From Temnopleurus reevesii (Eukaryota; Echinodermata; Echinoidea; Temnopleuroida; Temnopleuridae): DNA of 10,738 bases. How positions within the stretch are numbered: position 1 is the stretch's first letter; each line of letters opens with the position of its first letter. The translations under genes were made by a program, and so were the position numbers. A model generated the notes under the pieces. That model saw only the letters and a program-made list of their open reading frames with translations, had not been told where the DNA came from and ran no database searches. The stretch is taken from positions 21,242 to 31,979 of the forward strand of contig BQKZ01001033.1 of NCBI GenBank assembly GCA_036244855.1, written 5' to 3'. Below, one piece after another: positions 1 through 8,426 of the stretch.

Positions 1-242
1 GATGAATGATTGCCTTCTTAGGTCTGAGGAGGGGTAAGGGGAGGGGTGGGGTAGGGTCAAGGGGCTGGGATGAATGATTGCCTTCTTAGGTCTGAGGAGG
101 GACCTAAGATAAGGGGAGGGGTGTGGTAGGGTCAAAGGGACTGGGATGAATGCGTGCCTCCTTAGGTCTGAGGAGAGGTAAGGGGAGGGGGTGGGGTAGG
201 GTCAAAGGGACTGGGATGAATGATTGCCTTCTTAGGTCTGAG
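1..242. repeat. G-rich tandem array, 68-76-bp units
   Basis: Three full units start at 1 (68 bp), 69 (76 bp) and 145 (70 bp), and a 28-bp partial unit runs 215-242. Each opens with gatgaatg, carries cttaggtctgag, then a run of G-tracts, and closes with gggtcaa and ctggg. Unit 2 has a net 7-bp insertion near 101-109. The array begins at base 1, so its true length is unknown. The G-tracts at 31-56 and 182-201 fit the canonical G-quadruplex pattern, with five and four runs of three or more G. The unit resembles the start of the longer units at 529-1080. No coding function is seen. Confidence 0.95.
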
Positions 243-438
243 AATTTGCATCTAAAAAGAAACCTCACTTTCCAAAGAATTTAGGGTGTTATGACATTTA
301 TTTTCTATCCAGATATCTTTGATATCATGTTCTCAATATTGAAAATAACAATTTGAAATTACATTAAGTGACCACTTGAATGACAGATCAAACCATTTAA
401 AAAGAAAAGAACTTGACTTGATTATTTGCTTTATTCAT
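241..438 (+). repeat. 198-bp dispersed direct repeat, copy A
   Basis: This segment aligns without gaps to 1914-2111 at a constant offset of 1673 bases, with about a dozen substitutions (roughly 94% identity by eye). Its left edge is flush with the truncated last unit of the G-rich array. In copy B the same edge is preceded by about 260 bp of unrelated sequence. There is no terminal inverted repeat, no TG...CA end and no open frame, so it is not an obvious transposon or LTR. It may be a small segmental duplication, a fragment of a dispersed repeat, or two alleles placed on one scaffold. Confidence 0.93.
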
Positions 439-528
439 GGCGTTACAAATATGCCTTTCTTATTGATGACGTACGTGTATATATTTTCCCTGAACATGCT
501 GAAGGGGTTTTGTGATAATTTTCACTAA

Positions 529-1080
529 TTCACAAGACATAAATGAATCGATTCTCAGGTAACAGAGGGGTGGGTACGGGAATGGTGGGAGCGGGGACAA
601 GTGCCCCCACCCCCACCCCAACATCAGAAATAGTGTGCCCCCCCTTTTTTTTCATAATTACCTTTTGGGGGTCAAAAGAAACAGAGCACTTAATAATATT
701 TGCTTATTCACAAGGCATAAAATGAATGATTTTTTCTAGAACGGGGACATTCTTATTCCCAAGGGGCATCATATGCGGGGTGGGGGCATGGGCAAGTGCC
801 CCTCAAAATGCCAACATGAGAAATGTCCCTATTTAGAGTTGCCCTTTTTCTTTGGAAAAAGAAACAGAACTATCTTTGTTCATTCACAAGAGATAAATTA
901 ATCTATTTTCTTGAAAAGGGCTATTCTTATCCCCAGGGAGGTGACAGCATACCGTGGGCGGGAGCTGGAGCAGGGTGCAAATGAAATGCCTCCCTAAATT
1001 TCTAACATGAGGAAATGTGCCCTTTTCCTGAGTCAAAGTTGCCCTTTTTCGGAGTCAAAAGAAACGGAACACATACAAGG
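529..1080 (+). repeat. Three diverged ~178-bp tandem units
   Basis: Units start at the motif ttcacaag at 529, 707 and 883, giving lengths of 178, 176 and about 198 bp. Shared blocks in order are: ttcacaag-gataaat, an attc/gattc block, a G-rich block, tgcccc, an aacat-agaaatgt block, a C-rich/T-rich block, and gtcaaaagaaac-gaac. Divergence is high, with many small indels, so this is an old array. A degenerate partial copy seems to lie at about 1577-1626. The G-rich block of unit 1 resembles the unit of the array at 1-242. A 60-codon open frame at 543-725 spans this repeat and homopolymers and is not a gene. Confidence 0.85.
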
Positions 1081-1112
1081 GTTTCCTACATGTCTTTCAG
1101 CAGTTCAGAGCC

Positions 1113-1430
1113 GGACCCTGTGTGCGCTTATATACCCATACACAGATGCCAGGAGAACACATTTTTAGAATCGTAAAAATCAAAAATTTTCTGGGGCAGC
1201 TCCCCAAACTTCCCACTGGGGCTTTGGACCCAGTGTGCGCCTTTTGCCCTTACAGATACCAGGAAAACGAATTTTAGAATCGCAAAAATCAAACAATTTC
1301 TGGGCAGCTCCCCAAACCTCCCCCTGGGGCTTCGGACCCGATGTGCGTCTCTAACCCCTACAGATACACTACCAGGAAAACGCATTTTAGAATCGTAAAA
1401 ATCAAGAATTTTCTGGGGAAGCTCCCGAAA
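1113..1430 (+). repeat. Three ~110-bp tandem units
   Basis: Units begin with ggaccc at 1113 (113 bp), 1226 (108 bp) and 1334 (to about 1430). Each contains tgtgcg, ccaggaaaac (or a variant), ttttagaatcg-aaaaatca and a ctgggg-agctccc block. In the first unit, GGGG at 1193-1196 can pair with CCCC at 1202-1205. The minus strand stays open for 109 codons (1128-1457), but the repeats are not in a conserved frame. The middle unit lacks one G in the ctgggg block and has a compensating change near the aaaac-attttag block, so the same DNA is read in another frame there. This argues against coding selection. Confidence 0.9.
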
Positions 1431-1626
1431 TTCAGCACAATATGTCAGGAAATGCACTTATCTGCTTATAGACACTATTAATTAAATAGATTTTTAAAAG
1501 AATAATTATACCATCATATGATACAGCTTGATTTACTTCATATAGCGGGTAATGGTGATTAAAAATGTACCTTCACGATTTCGACATGAAAGTACCCTCT
1601 TTTCACTTTGCCCCCCCCCTCCCTCA
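1431..1626. other. AT-rich spacer ending in C-rich repeat remnant
   Basis: The first part (to about 1570) is AT-rich with no recognisable element. From about 1577 the block with catgaaagtaccctc, cactttg and a C-run resembles the aacatgag-aaatgtgccc-ttgcccttttt part of the ~178-bp units. It is probably a fourth, broken copy. It runs into a C-rich tract that stops at the ambiguous base at 1627. Confidence 0.45.
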
Positions 1627-1627
1627 N
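1627..1627. other. Assembly ambiguity (single N)
   Basis: A lone N sits between a C-rich tract and ggtgtggtagggtca. The right-hand sequence matches unit 2 of the array at the left end of the window. It therefore probably marks a scaffold join or closed gap in low-complexity sequence. The real spacing and adjacency here are uncertain. Confidence 0.85.
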
Positions 1628-1653
1628 GGTGTGGTAGGGTCATAAGAGGCTGA
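1628..1653 (+). repeat. Relic of the 68-bp G-rich tandem unit
   Basis: The first 15 bases (ggtgtggtagggtca) match unit 2 of the left-end array at about 120-134, including its distinctive gtgtgg variant. The following taagaggctga resembles aagggactggga. The unit breaks off here and is followed by unrelated AT-rich sequence. Confidence 0.75.
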
Positions 1654-1913
1654 AAGCTTTAACATCACTGTCTTCCTTCAAAATGTTCAAGGACAACATA
1701 CATGTTGTGTCATAAAAACTTTACACTTTTGAAAAGTATATCAATAACTAATTTCAAATTATCTTAGATATCATATCATGTTTGTTGATGCTCAATGACC
1801 TTATCGATCAAGTGCCACTAACAAAAAAATATTCACGCTTGGGCATTGATATTGTTTTTTTTCAGGACGTCAAAAATATCTTGCAAAACAATTAAACATA
1901 TGTAATCTCCAAA
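1654..1913. other. Unannotated AT-rich spacer before copy B
   Basis: No open frame or repeat was recognised. A pyrimidine-rich tract ending in ttttttttcag near 1865 looks like a 3' splice site. Every downstream exon would meet a stop within a few codons in at least the first frame, so it is probably fortuitous. Confidence 0.4.
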
Positions 1914-2111
1914 AGAAATTGCATCTAAATAGAAACCTAACTTTCCAAAGAATTTAGGGTGTCATGATATTTATTTTCTTTCTAGATATCTTTGATATCA
2001 TGTTCTCAATATTAAAAACAATAATTTGAAATTACATTAAGTGACCACTTGAATGACAGATCAAACCATTTAAAAAGTAAAGAACTTGAATTGATTATTT
2101 GCTTAATTCAT
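1914..2111 (+). repeat. 198-bp dispersed direct repeat, copy B
   Basis: This is the partner of 241-438 at a fixed offset of 1673 bases, with substitutions only and no indels. It ends at attcat, after which the two copies diverge completely. The absence of indels over 198 bp, against a dozen substitutions, suggests a fairly recent duplication or strongly diverged alleles. Confidence 0.93.
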
Positions 2112-2618
2112 TGTTGTACTGATTTAATTGCCTGGAAGACTGATGTTTTATTGATATGTATTTTACTGCTCTCGGTACTTCTTGAGTGACATGAATGATT
2201 TTCATGGATGCTTCTATTTGTGTCGGGCAAACTTCATACAGTCCTGATGTAATCGTACATTATTCGTACTCATCCATATTCAAATGGGTGATATCCCTGA
2301 ACCCAAGAAGAAAACATGTGGCAAAATGACCAGACAAATATATTATCACGAATTCATGGCCAACAATAGAAATTTTGTTGAATGAGGGTAAGTCAACTGA
2401 CTCATCTTGAAATCCCATCTTTTCTCAATTTTTCGTTATGTCTTTTGGTACCCTGGACAAATGTAGTCAATGTTCACCCAAGCGAGAATGAAAACTGATT
2501 TAGTTGGTAACACTGGATAGATGAGATTATTTCGCAACTATATACATGAACAAATTGAACTGAATTTTGACACAGAACAATTTTTCATTACATACGCTCT
2601 CTGTAAGATTCATGTATT
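2112..2618. other. No gene seen (AT-rich)
   Basis: No supported coding region. A good consensus 5' splice site (GAGG followed by gtaagt) lies at 2384-2393, but the frame before it is closed by a TGA just upstream. No matching acceptor or exon could be assigned. Confidence 0.4.
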
Positions 2619-2660
2619 GTTATCATTATCATTATTATCATCATTATCATTATCATTATT
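2619..2660. repeat. TTATCA/TTA-type microsatellite
   Basis: About 42 bases of interleaved ttatca, tta and tca units, read as imperfect TTATCATTATCA with two phase changes. It is a simple-sequence tract, probably polymorphic in length. Confidence 0.9.
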
Positions 2661-4435
2661 CTACTTCATGACTTTTTTAAATGACATATGAATCATTTCT
2701 GTGAACTGTCTATCACATGAAAGGCTATAGACATTATGTCTTACACAAATATTAAGGTATTAGAGTGTTCTAAACCAGCATTTTCCTTTGTGCATGATAG
2801 AATATGGAAGATAACTGTCAAAACGTTATTCGGAGGAAAATGCTAATACTTGTGCAAATACCAGAATATCTTTTATACATCACCCCGAAGTATAAGGTCT
2901 AGAATTTTACAGATGGGGAGTTCAAATAAATTAGATAGTATTCCCAAGGGTAAAATACATTTCTTTGCACATTTCTTTTTTACGATAATTAGGCCCTTCA
3001 TTGCGGTCGCTATTGTGGAGAGACAATATGAAAGAAAAACTTTTAAATGAATATTTACCACTTTATTTACTCAATGGAAGCCATTAATTTGTACCAAGAA
3101 CAGGATGAGTTAATGAAGAAGCCAGACGTTGATATGTGATTGTAAATTGTCTTTTCGGGTCGAGAGCTACCGCACTATGTTTGACTCGTTTTCATGGTTT
3201 TATCTTTTGAATATAATTCATTATTCTTTTTCTAAACTAAGTTAGCTTGAAAGACAAAGTATCAAAAGGTCCTTTTTTTTCTCTAAAATACACATCCCGA
3301 ATTGCACAAAGCTTAATATCGAGACCAAGTTCGCATAATATGAGTAAATATCGTCACTTTAAGGCATAAACTATTCTTTTTTTTCATTCCCCAGCACAAA
3401 TAAAAATTCGAATAAATTTCTTCACATTTCGCTGAGCATTGGTAAATGAAAATTCATAAGTATAATAAAGTTAATAGATTGCACACGATGTCTAAGTTAG
3501 TAATGATTTACAAATGTTTGCTATGACTGATGGTTGATGGTAAGATTGTCAAAAGGAGCATTTTATTGTACTGTGCTCAGAGATGCGTGTCAATATGTAT
3601 CGTTTTGATCGATCTTGTTTAGGAATGAATGAGGACATTTTTGATTGACCCACTTCTATTATAAGATCTATGCTTTTCCACAAGTAATAGGGTGAAAGTT
3701 ATGTTTTATCTAAGTGGATTTTAATTAGATAAAGAAGTGTTCTGTGAAGCCTAAAATTGTCTACACCTTCGATTGTCACACAAAATCACCACAAAATGTA
3801 TCCATTAACATTACGTCCAATAAGGCGCTTTGAAGTCAAACAAAGATTAAAATGCAATTTTATATTTGTTTCAATTGAAGAACATAACCACACATGGTGA
3901 GCAACAGTGTACTACTTTCTGCAAAAAATGATATCTTTTCCGAAACGTATATACGTCATTTAAAAATCAGGGAATTGTAATTAATGAAAAAATGATTAGA
4001 TAATTCATTATTTGTAGGGATGTAATATGGGTAAGACCTGCTACATTTAAAACACTTGGGAGAAAACTCGGGAATCAAGCACACAAGTAGAGGTATTATA
4101 AGTAAGCATACACTATTTCGGGAGTTCATTTTGATTAAAAGAACGTTAATATTATTTCCTTAGTTGTACTTTCACAAGACAAGTACAATATAGACGAAAA
4201 CATACCAACACAGTCGATCAAGGGATTATGAAATCATATTCAAGGATGCACAAAAAAGATGTCACATGTTTATAATATTAACTATAAAATTAAGTGATTT
4301 TAAAAAAATTTTTTTACAAGTGAATGTACATCACAGCAATCATTATGGATTGTGAATATTATGATAATCAACATAAAGAATATAGTTGCCTATTGAATTT
4401 AAGATAGAGAAATAAAGACTTTTAGCTATTACATT
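2661..4435. other. No gene seen in 1.8 kb of AT-rich DNA
   Basis: Stops are dense in all frames. Two overlapping open frames of 66 and 62 codons on opposite strands near 2850-3061 show no recognisable domain, and neither is flanked by convincing splice sites. Short A and T runs occur (for example around 3271, 3377 and 4304). No tandem or inverted repeat longer than about 10 bp was noticed. The stretch fits intergenic or intronic sequence. Confidence 0.45.
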
Positions 4436-4476
4436 TTGATATTGATAACTATAGCGATCTCCTTGTGTGCATACAG

Positions 4477-4684
4477 GAACCTACGTCATAGCGATTGGAC
4501 TGAGAGGAAAGAGGGTGTAAACCCCGTCACATCCCTTCAGGAAACATGCATGCCACATCGAGACGAGACGTTGGTAGCCTTCCTTAAACACGTTTCGTCA
4601 GCTACCTCCTCAGACATATCTATTTTTGAAATCGACCGTTGTAAAGATCTTATCAGAATCTTGGGATTCGCCGTTACCGTCTAG
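4477..4684 (+). CDS. Possible orphan terminal exon, unknown protein
   Basis: A splice-acceptor-like sequence (ccttgtgtgcatacag, AG at 4475-4476) precedes 68 complete codons that stay open to a TAG at 4682-4684. The segment is visibly richer in G+C than the flanking 2 kb and has more even base use, which is what draws attention. The predicted product is hydrophilic with a mixed acidic/basic character and a short hydrophobic end; no family is recognised. A first in-frame ATG occurs at 4550. A possible AATAAA signal lies at 4948-4953. There is no signal peptide or clear membrane segment. It could equally be a chance open stretch or a decayed gene piece. The upstream exon, if any, is not identifiable. 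Confidence 0.2.
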
Positions 4685-6116
4685 TTATCTTCGTTACAAG
4701 TTTAGACTTACGAACGTCCCTCTAACCATGGATGTAATGCTCTAACCGACAAATGCAATTCAACCTCATGGCCATTTTGAAAATGACCTCCCGGAAGTAA
4801 TAGTTCTCGTGCTGACATCCACTGTTATCATGTTGAACTAGATCTCAATCCTGTTATGATAGTCTGACAGAAGCAAGTAAGGTCATATTTATGTCACTTT
4901 GAATAACTTTGTTATGACGGATTGCCCTCTCTCTGATCCATGCAAATAATAAACACGTATTCATAAGTAATGCGATGAGCCGCATCAACACAATTCGGTT
5001 GATTTTACATGCGTTCTTTATTGTTCAAACTATTCTGGTATTATTTCATATCATTTTTATATTCCAAACAGAAATTAACTCCTAAAAGTTTCTAATATGA
5101 AATTAGAATATTCCCACCTAAGCATATTTCTTTTGTTCAATATTTTGGTCGTAATCGTAAAATGGCACATTATGCCTCGAGCATATACATCCTCCCCTCA
5201 TCCAAAAATATTTCTTAAAATACTGTTCAACTTTCGTGTCGTACACCTTTAAGTCAAGTTAAAAAAAACGTGAATAATTCACAGTAAACTAAGTCGAATC
5301 CTGGTCGCACTGTAGCGATATATTTTATAATTTGAAAACTTTTGAATGTGGAGAGAAAGTAAGAAACGAACATATTGCTAGTGTTACTTCTTGATATGTT
5401 GATGTTTACAATGTGGGGTGGATGATAACTATAGAGAATCATTCTAGATTAAAAAAAACCCTTATGCAATTCAGCATTAAACATTACCAATAGCAAACAA
5501 ATAAAATTCAAAATATTGCACAAAGAAAAACGTTGTCACAAAAGTCTTTATAGCTCTATCTTAGACACCATGGTTGTTTCCAAACTTTATTAAACTGTTA
5601 AAATGACTTAATCATTGAAGAACTTCTAGGATGCCAACATCTTAGCAGAAGTATGTACAAACTTATAAATGTTGCAATGACATCCGATATTAAATCATGA
5701 ATACATTTTCGTTTGATGACCCAAGAAAATAGAAGGTATGGTTCTTTCAGAGAAAAGTTGGCAGCCGGTATTCATGTATCACGATGTAAGGAAGGAGATA
5801 ACCAAGATGACCCTATCAATACATCCCCTCACCCTTGGCAAATGTCAACGTCTTCCTTTAAACCTCACAAAAACACGACCATCAAAATCTTATTCACGAT
5901 ACCAAATCTCGTAAAATGCAGGACGTTCTTATTACTAAAAACGTTTTTACGATCGGATGAAACAAATTTGACGATTTAAACAATTCGATATGGAATGGAG
6001 TGTGGTTGTATTTTGATAGACAGCGATAATCATGATTATACTAATAATAATCTTTATCATTACAACTATGATACAAACATCGACATGTCTAATACCAGCG
6101 TCACTGCAACATAGAG
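4685..6116. other. No gene seen
   Basis: AT-rich sequence with dense stops. An 88-codon open frame at 5713-5979 has no recognised motif and starts in ordinary background sequence, so I do not call it. Short A-runs occur near 5261 and 5450. The 6030-6065 stretch holds an imperfect ATA/ATC-rich patch. Confidence 0.4.
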
Positions 6117-6583
6117 TTAAAGAGGAATTTCACTCAAAAATTGACACAAAATTGGACAAAATCGGATAATCCTTTCAAAAGTTATAAAGTTTTCATTTTC
6201 ACCTGTGATGGGCCTCCTTGAGTTGGCAACTCTGGCATAATCTGCGATGTCATACATGGAGAAAAGAAAGGTAGACAAAGAATCGAACAAGTTTGATTGA
6301 AAATGCATGCAAAATCTATGTCCATATTATTCTTGAACAAAAAAGTACAATTTTGTCTACCTTTCTACAAAAAGAATATATGTGAAATTCTGCGTACAAA
6401 GTGAATAGAGAATTCTCGACGCTGGCAGCCATTTTGGGCCTGTAGGTTGCCAATTTAAGGAGCCAATGGGAGCTGAAAATCAAACCTTTGCTCAAACCTT
6501 TTGCTCCAATTAGCACACTTAAATCATTATATTTTCTTCATCCACTGACAGCACATTAATGACTGGGTTGGTTTCCCTTTAAT
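6117..6583. mobile_element. Long imperfect foldback (MITE-like) element
   Basis: The left half (about 6176-6251) and the reverse complement of the right half (about 6416-6503) align over most of their length. Shared blocks in order are caaaag, aaag-tttt, attttca, cct-a-ttggcaac, and ctgc followed by gtc. The perfect 8-mer ttggcaac at 6223-6230 pairs with gttgccaa at 6446-6453. An inner perfect 15-bp stem pairs 6265-6279 with 6352-6366. The outer ends carry ttaaagaggaa (6117) and ttccctttaa (6573-6582), an imperfect terminal inverted repeat. No transposase frame fits inside, so this would be a non-autonomous element. Blocks such as aaaatcggat are familiar from dispersed echinoderm repeats, but that is memory. 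A target-site duplication could not be fixed. Two small minus-strand open frames inside it are by-products. Confidence 0.6.
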
Positions 6584-7394
6584 ATCATTACCACAGATTT
6601 GTCGATTCATGCATGTATGCGTAAAAATATCAATTTCCTCTATATTGGGAGCATTAATAAGCCCATGTTAAATTGAACATGATAATTATGAACACTTTCA
6701 ACAAATCACCTTAATGTTGATGAGCTTTTCTGGAGGAAACAAATGGCAATGGTTGGATTCGAAAAGCAATCTTTGGTTGGAAGGAGAGAGTCAGATCCAT
6801 TACACAACCACGCTTTCTAGACGCTTTTACATACATGCATTTCATATTTCTAGAAAATATTGTAAACACTGAATAAGAAACGTGCTATCGACTAACATAC
6901 AAAGGTAATTACATTCCTGTTATATACCTGGTTCACATTCAGCAGAATGCTGCACACTTTCCAACAGTTTAAACAAGGGAAAGAAGACATGAAAAAGAGG
7001 AGCAAAGAAATGTCAAATGTGCGATGTGAACAAGCAGCATGAAACATTAAAAAGTATGAATTATAATGAATGAAATTATCATTTCAGTATTTCCGTATCA
7101 GTTTCATTTTAACATAACATTCGTCATTAAAACAAATAGAGAGAGTAGATTATGAATTATACACATCAGGCATGTCACAACTCTGAGTAAATGTTATTTT
7201 ATCTGGTTAGCCAATTGTAATTGGCAGTGAATGACTGCAATTAATTGAATAACAAAATAGGAAGGTTATCAATGCCAATTTTGAGCAGCGTTGTAAAGTA
7301 ATTAATTCAGCAAAGCAGCTGCACACTCGTTTAGTGTTTACAGGAAATAACCAAAAGGAGGCATTCCTACCTCTCAAAAAAATATAAGAAAACG
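6584..7394. other. No gene seen
   Basis: AT-rich with no recognisable repeat. A minus-strand open frame of 126 codons (7207-7587) begins to the right and runs through the poly-A and poly-C tracts. Those homopolymers cannot contain stops, so its length is not evidence of coding. Confidence 0.4.
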
Positions 7395-7451
7395 AAAAAA
7401 AAAAAAAACCCGTCCCAGTTTCAAGGGGGCTGGGATAATTCCCCCCCCCCC
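7395..7451. repeat. A14 and C11 homopolymers in a GC-rich patch
   Basis: Fourteen A at 7395-7408 are followed by a short GC-rich stretch with a run of five G, and then eleven C at 7441-7451. The A-run could be the tail of an old retroposed copy, but no body of a known element was recognised to its left. Homopolymer lengths are prone to sequencing error. Confidence 0.85.
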
Positions 7452-7936
7452 AAACAAACACATATTGCCGGTGAAGTAAAGGGACTAGTTTCCCGCTTGG
7501 GCAGCCAACGTGAACAGTGATGTACCCACATACTTGGACCAGTCTATATGACTTTAAAATGTACAAATCCACATCTTTGAAATTCATTTCTCCTCAGTAA
7601 AAGATTTCATGAGAAATTAAGTATCAATCGGAATGTAGCTCACCAACAATCAATGTGTTTTCTTTGATTTTTTATAAAGAAACGCCCATTGATGTAAATA
7701 ATGACAATGGGATGAGAAACGCCTTTAAATCTAAATTCATCATCACAATCTAACTAATTACATTATTAAAAAAGTGGTATTTTTAATGATAAGTTATGTC
7801 TTCATATATATAGAACATAATTTACATGATAAGGATTTTGGTAAAAACCAAAATATTTTCAGGGTCATGAAATGTCGGATCAGTTTTTTGATTCATTAAT
7901 CTTGAAAATTAACAAAGCACCGACATTATGCGACAT
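7452..7936. other. No gene; two short hairpins
   Basis: Two compact inverted repeats are present. CCCATTG at 7685-7691 pairs with CAATGGG at 7705-7711 (13-nt loop). ATTTTGGT at 7835-7842 pairs with ACCAAAAT at 7847-7854 (4-nt loop). Both are short enough to arise by chance in AT-rich DNA. No open frame or RNA gene is supported. Confidence 0.5.
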
Positions 7937-8159
7937 GGGCGTGTTGTTCAAAATCAACTGCAACTTCGCCGATTGTAACGCGCATTTCCATTCGCGTACT
8001 GTATGCGCATTTAAGAAGACGATCATAAAACAATGGCGTAGATAATCCAGTAGGATTGATAAACGCCCCTAAACCTCAACAACAACAACAATGATTTTGA
8101 TTGGCACATTCCGATCAACTGCAACTTGCGACAAATTGCAACTTTTGAACAACACCCCC
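7937..8159. mobile_element. Candidate 223-bp TIR element
   Basis: The 13-mer gtgttgttcaaaa at 7941-7953 is the exact reverse complement of ttttgaacaacac at 8143-8155. With flanking G/C bases the arms are 17 bp with one mismatch. The 14-mer atcaactgcaactt occurs directly at 7953-7966 and again at 8114-8127, next to each arm, so the subterminal regions share sequence. No transposase could fit. A short (AAC)n tract lies at 8078-8091. TTAT occurs near both edges (7926-7929 and 8160-8163), but it is not placed symmetrically, so no target duplication is claimed. Confidence 0.5.
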
Positions 8160-8371
8160 TTATAACCCGGTGCAATTTCATACATTTTATGTTATACAGT
8201 ATGAAAATAACGATATCTTCCATCTCTTTAATAATCGCTCTACCTAATACTCTCTACACTAAGGTACAGTTAAGGCACTTTGAACATTCCTGCAGACCAG
8301 CCACATCACCGTCATCTTCCCCTTATCTGCTTCCTCTTCAAACTTCTCATTCAATAAGGAGAAGTCGCTAA

Positions 8372-8396
8372 GGGTACGTGGGTGGGAGGGGGAGGG
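8372..8396 (+). other. G-quadruplex-type G-tract beside an assembly join
   Basis: Five runs of three to five G (8372-8374, 8380-8382, 8384-8386, 8388-8392, 8394-8396) are separated by loops of 1-5 bases. The tract lies directly left of the adapter sequence. Such tracts often cause coverage loss, which could explain why a gap was closed with adapter-bearing reads here. Confidence 0.75.
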
Positions 8397-8398
8397 AG

Positions 8399-8426
8399 TG
8401 TCTCTTATACACATCTAGATGTGTAT
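8399..8426. other. Mate-pair library junction adapter left in assembly
   Basis: Bases 8399-8416 match 18 of the 19 bases of the Tn5 mosaic end (CTGTCTCTTATACACATCT); only the first base differs. The next ten bases, 8417-8426, are the first ten of its reverse complement (AGATGTGTAT...). Two mosaic ends joined head to head is the circularisation junction of the transposase-based (Nextera) mate-pair protocol. The remaining nine bases of the second end are replaced by N and the following sequence. This is not native DNA. The bases on either side may come from opposite ends of a circularised fragment and need not be neighbours in the genome. Confidence 0.96.

Noticed and set aside
1..1430. A CRISPR array
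   Set aside because: The repeats are long, diverged and directly tandem, with no short identical repeats separated by unique spacers, and the DNA is not prokaryotic in character.
1128..1457. A 109-codon minus-strand open frame with internal protein repeats
   Set aside because: It lies wholly in the ~110-bp tandem repeat and the middle unit is read in a different frame, so the frame is not conserved.
1848..1865. Splice acceptor-like T-tract
   Set aside because: No convincing open exon follows it; T-runs ending in cag are common in this AT-rich sequence.
241..2111. The 198-bp direct repeats as LTRs of a retrotransposon
   Set aside because: There is no TG...CA end, primer-binding site, polypurine tract or polyprotein frame between them; the interval is tandem repeat plus a join.
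2384..2393. Consensus 5' splice donor
   Set aside because: A TGA closes the best upstream frame immediately before it and no partner acceptor or exon is apparent.
2850..3061. Overlapping short open frames on both strands
   Set aside because: Both are under 70 codons, overlap each other and have no motif or splice support.
5713..5979. An 88-codon plus-strand open frame
   Set aside because: Base composition is like the background, no domain is recognisable and no splice or promoter context is seen.
6117..6516. Two short minus-strand open frames
   Set aside because: They are contained in the foldback element and match neither each other nor any known family.
7207..7587. A 126-codon minus-strand open frame
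   Set aside because: It runs through A14 and C11 homopolymers, which cannot hold stops and give Phe and Gly runs. No domain or splice context supports it.
8126..8371. An 81-codon plus-strand open frame
   Set aside because: It starts inside the right arm of the 223-bp inverted-repeat element and ends beside the G-tract, with low-complexity Ser/Pro content.
8399..8426. A natural Tn5/IS50 end
   Set aside because: Two mosaic ends abut head to head with no transposon body, and an N follows, as expected for a library adapter in animal DNA.
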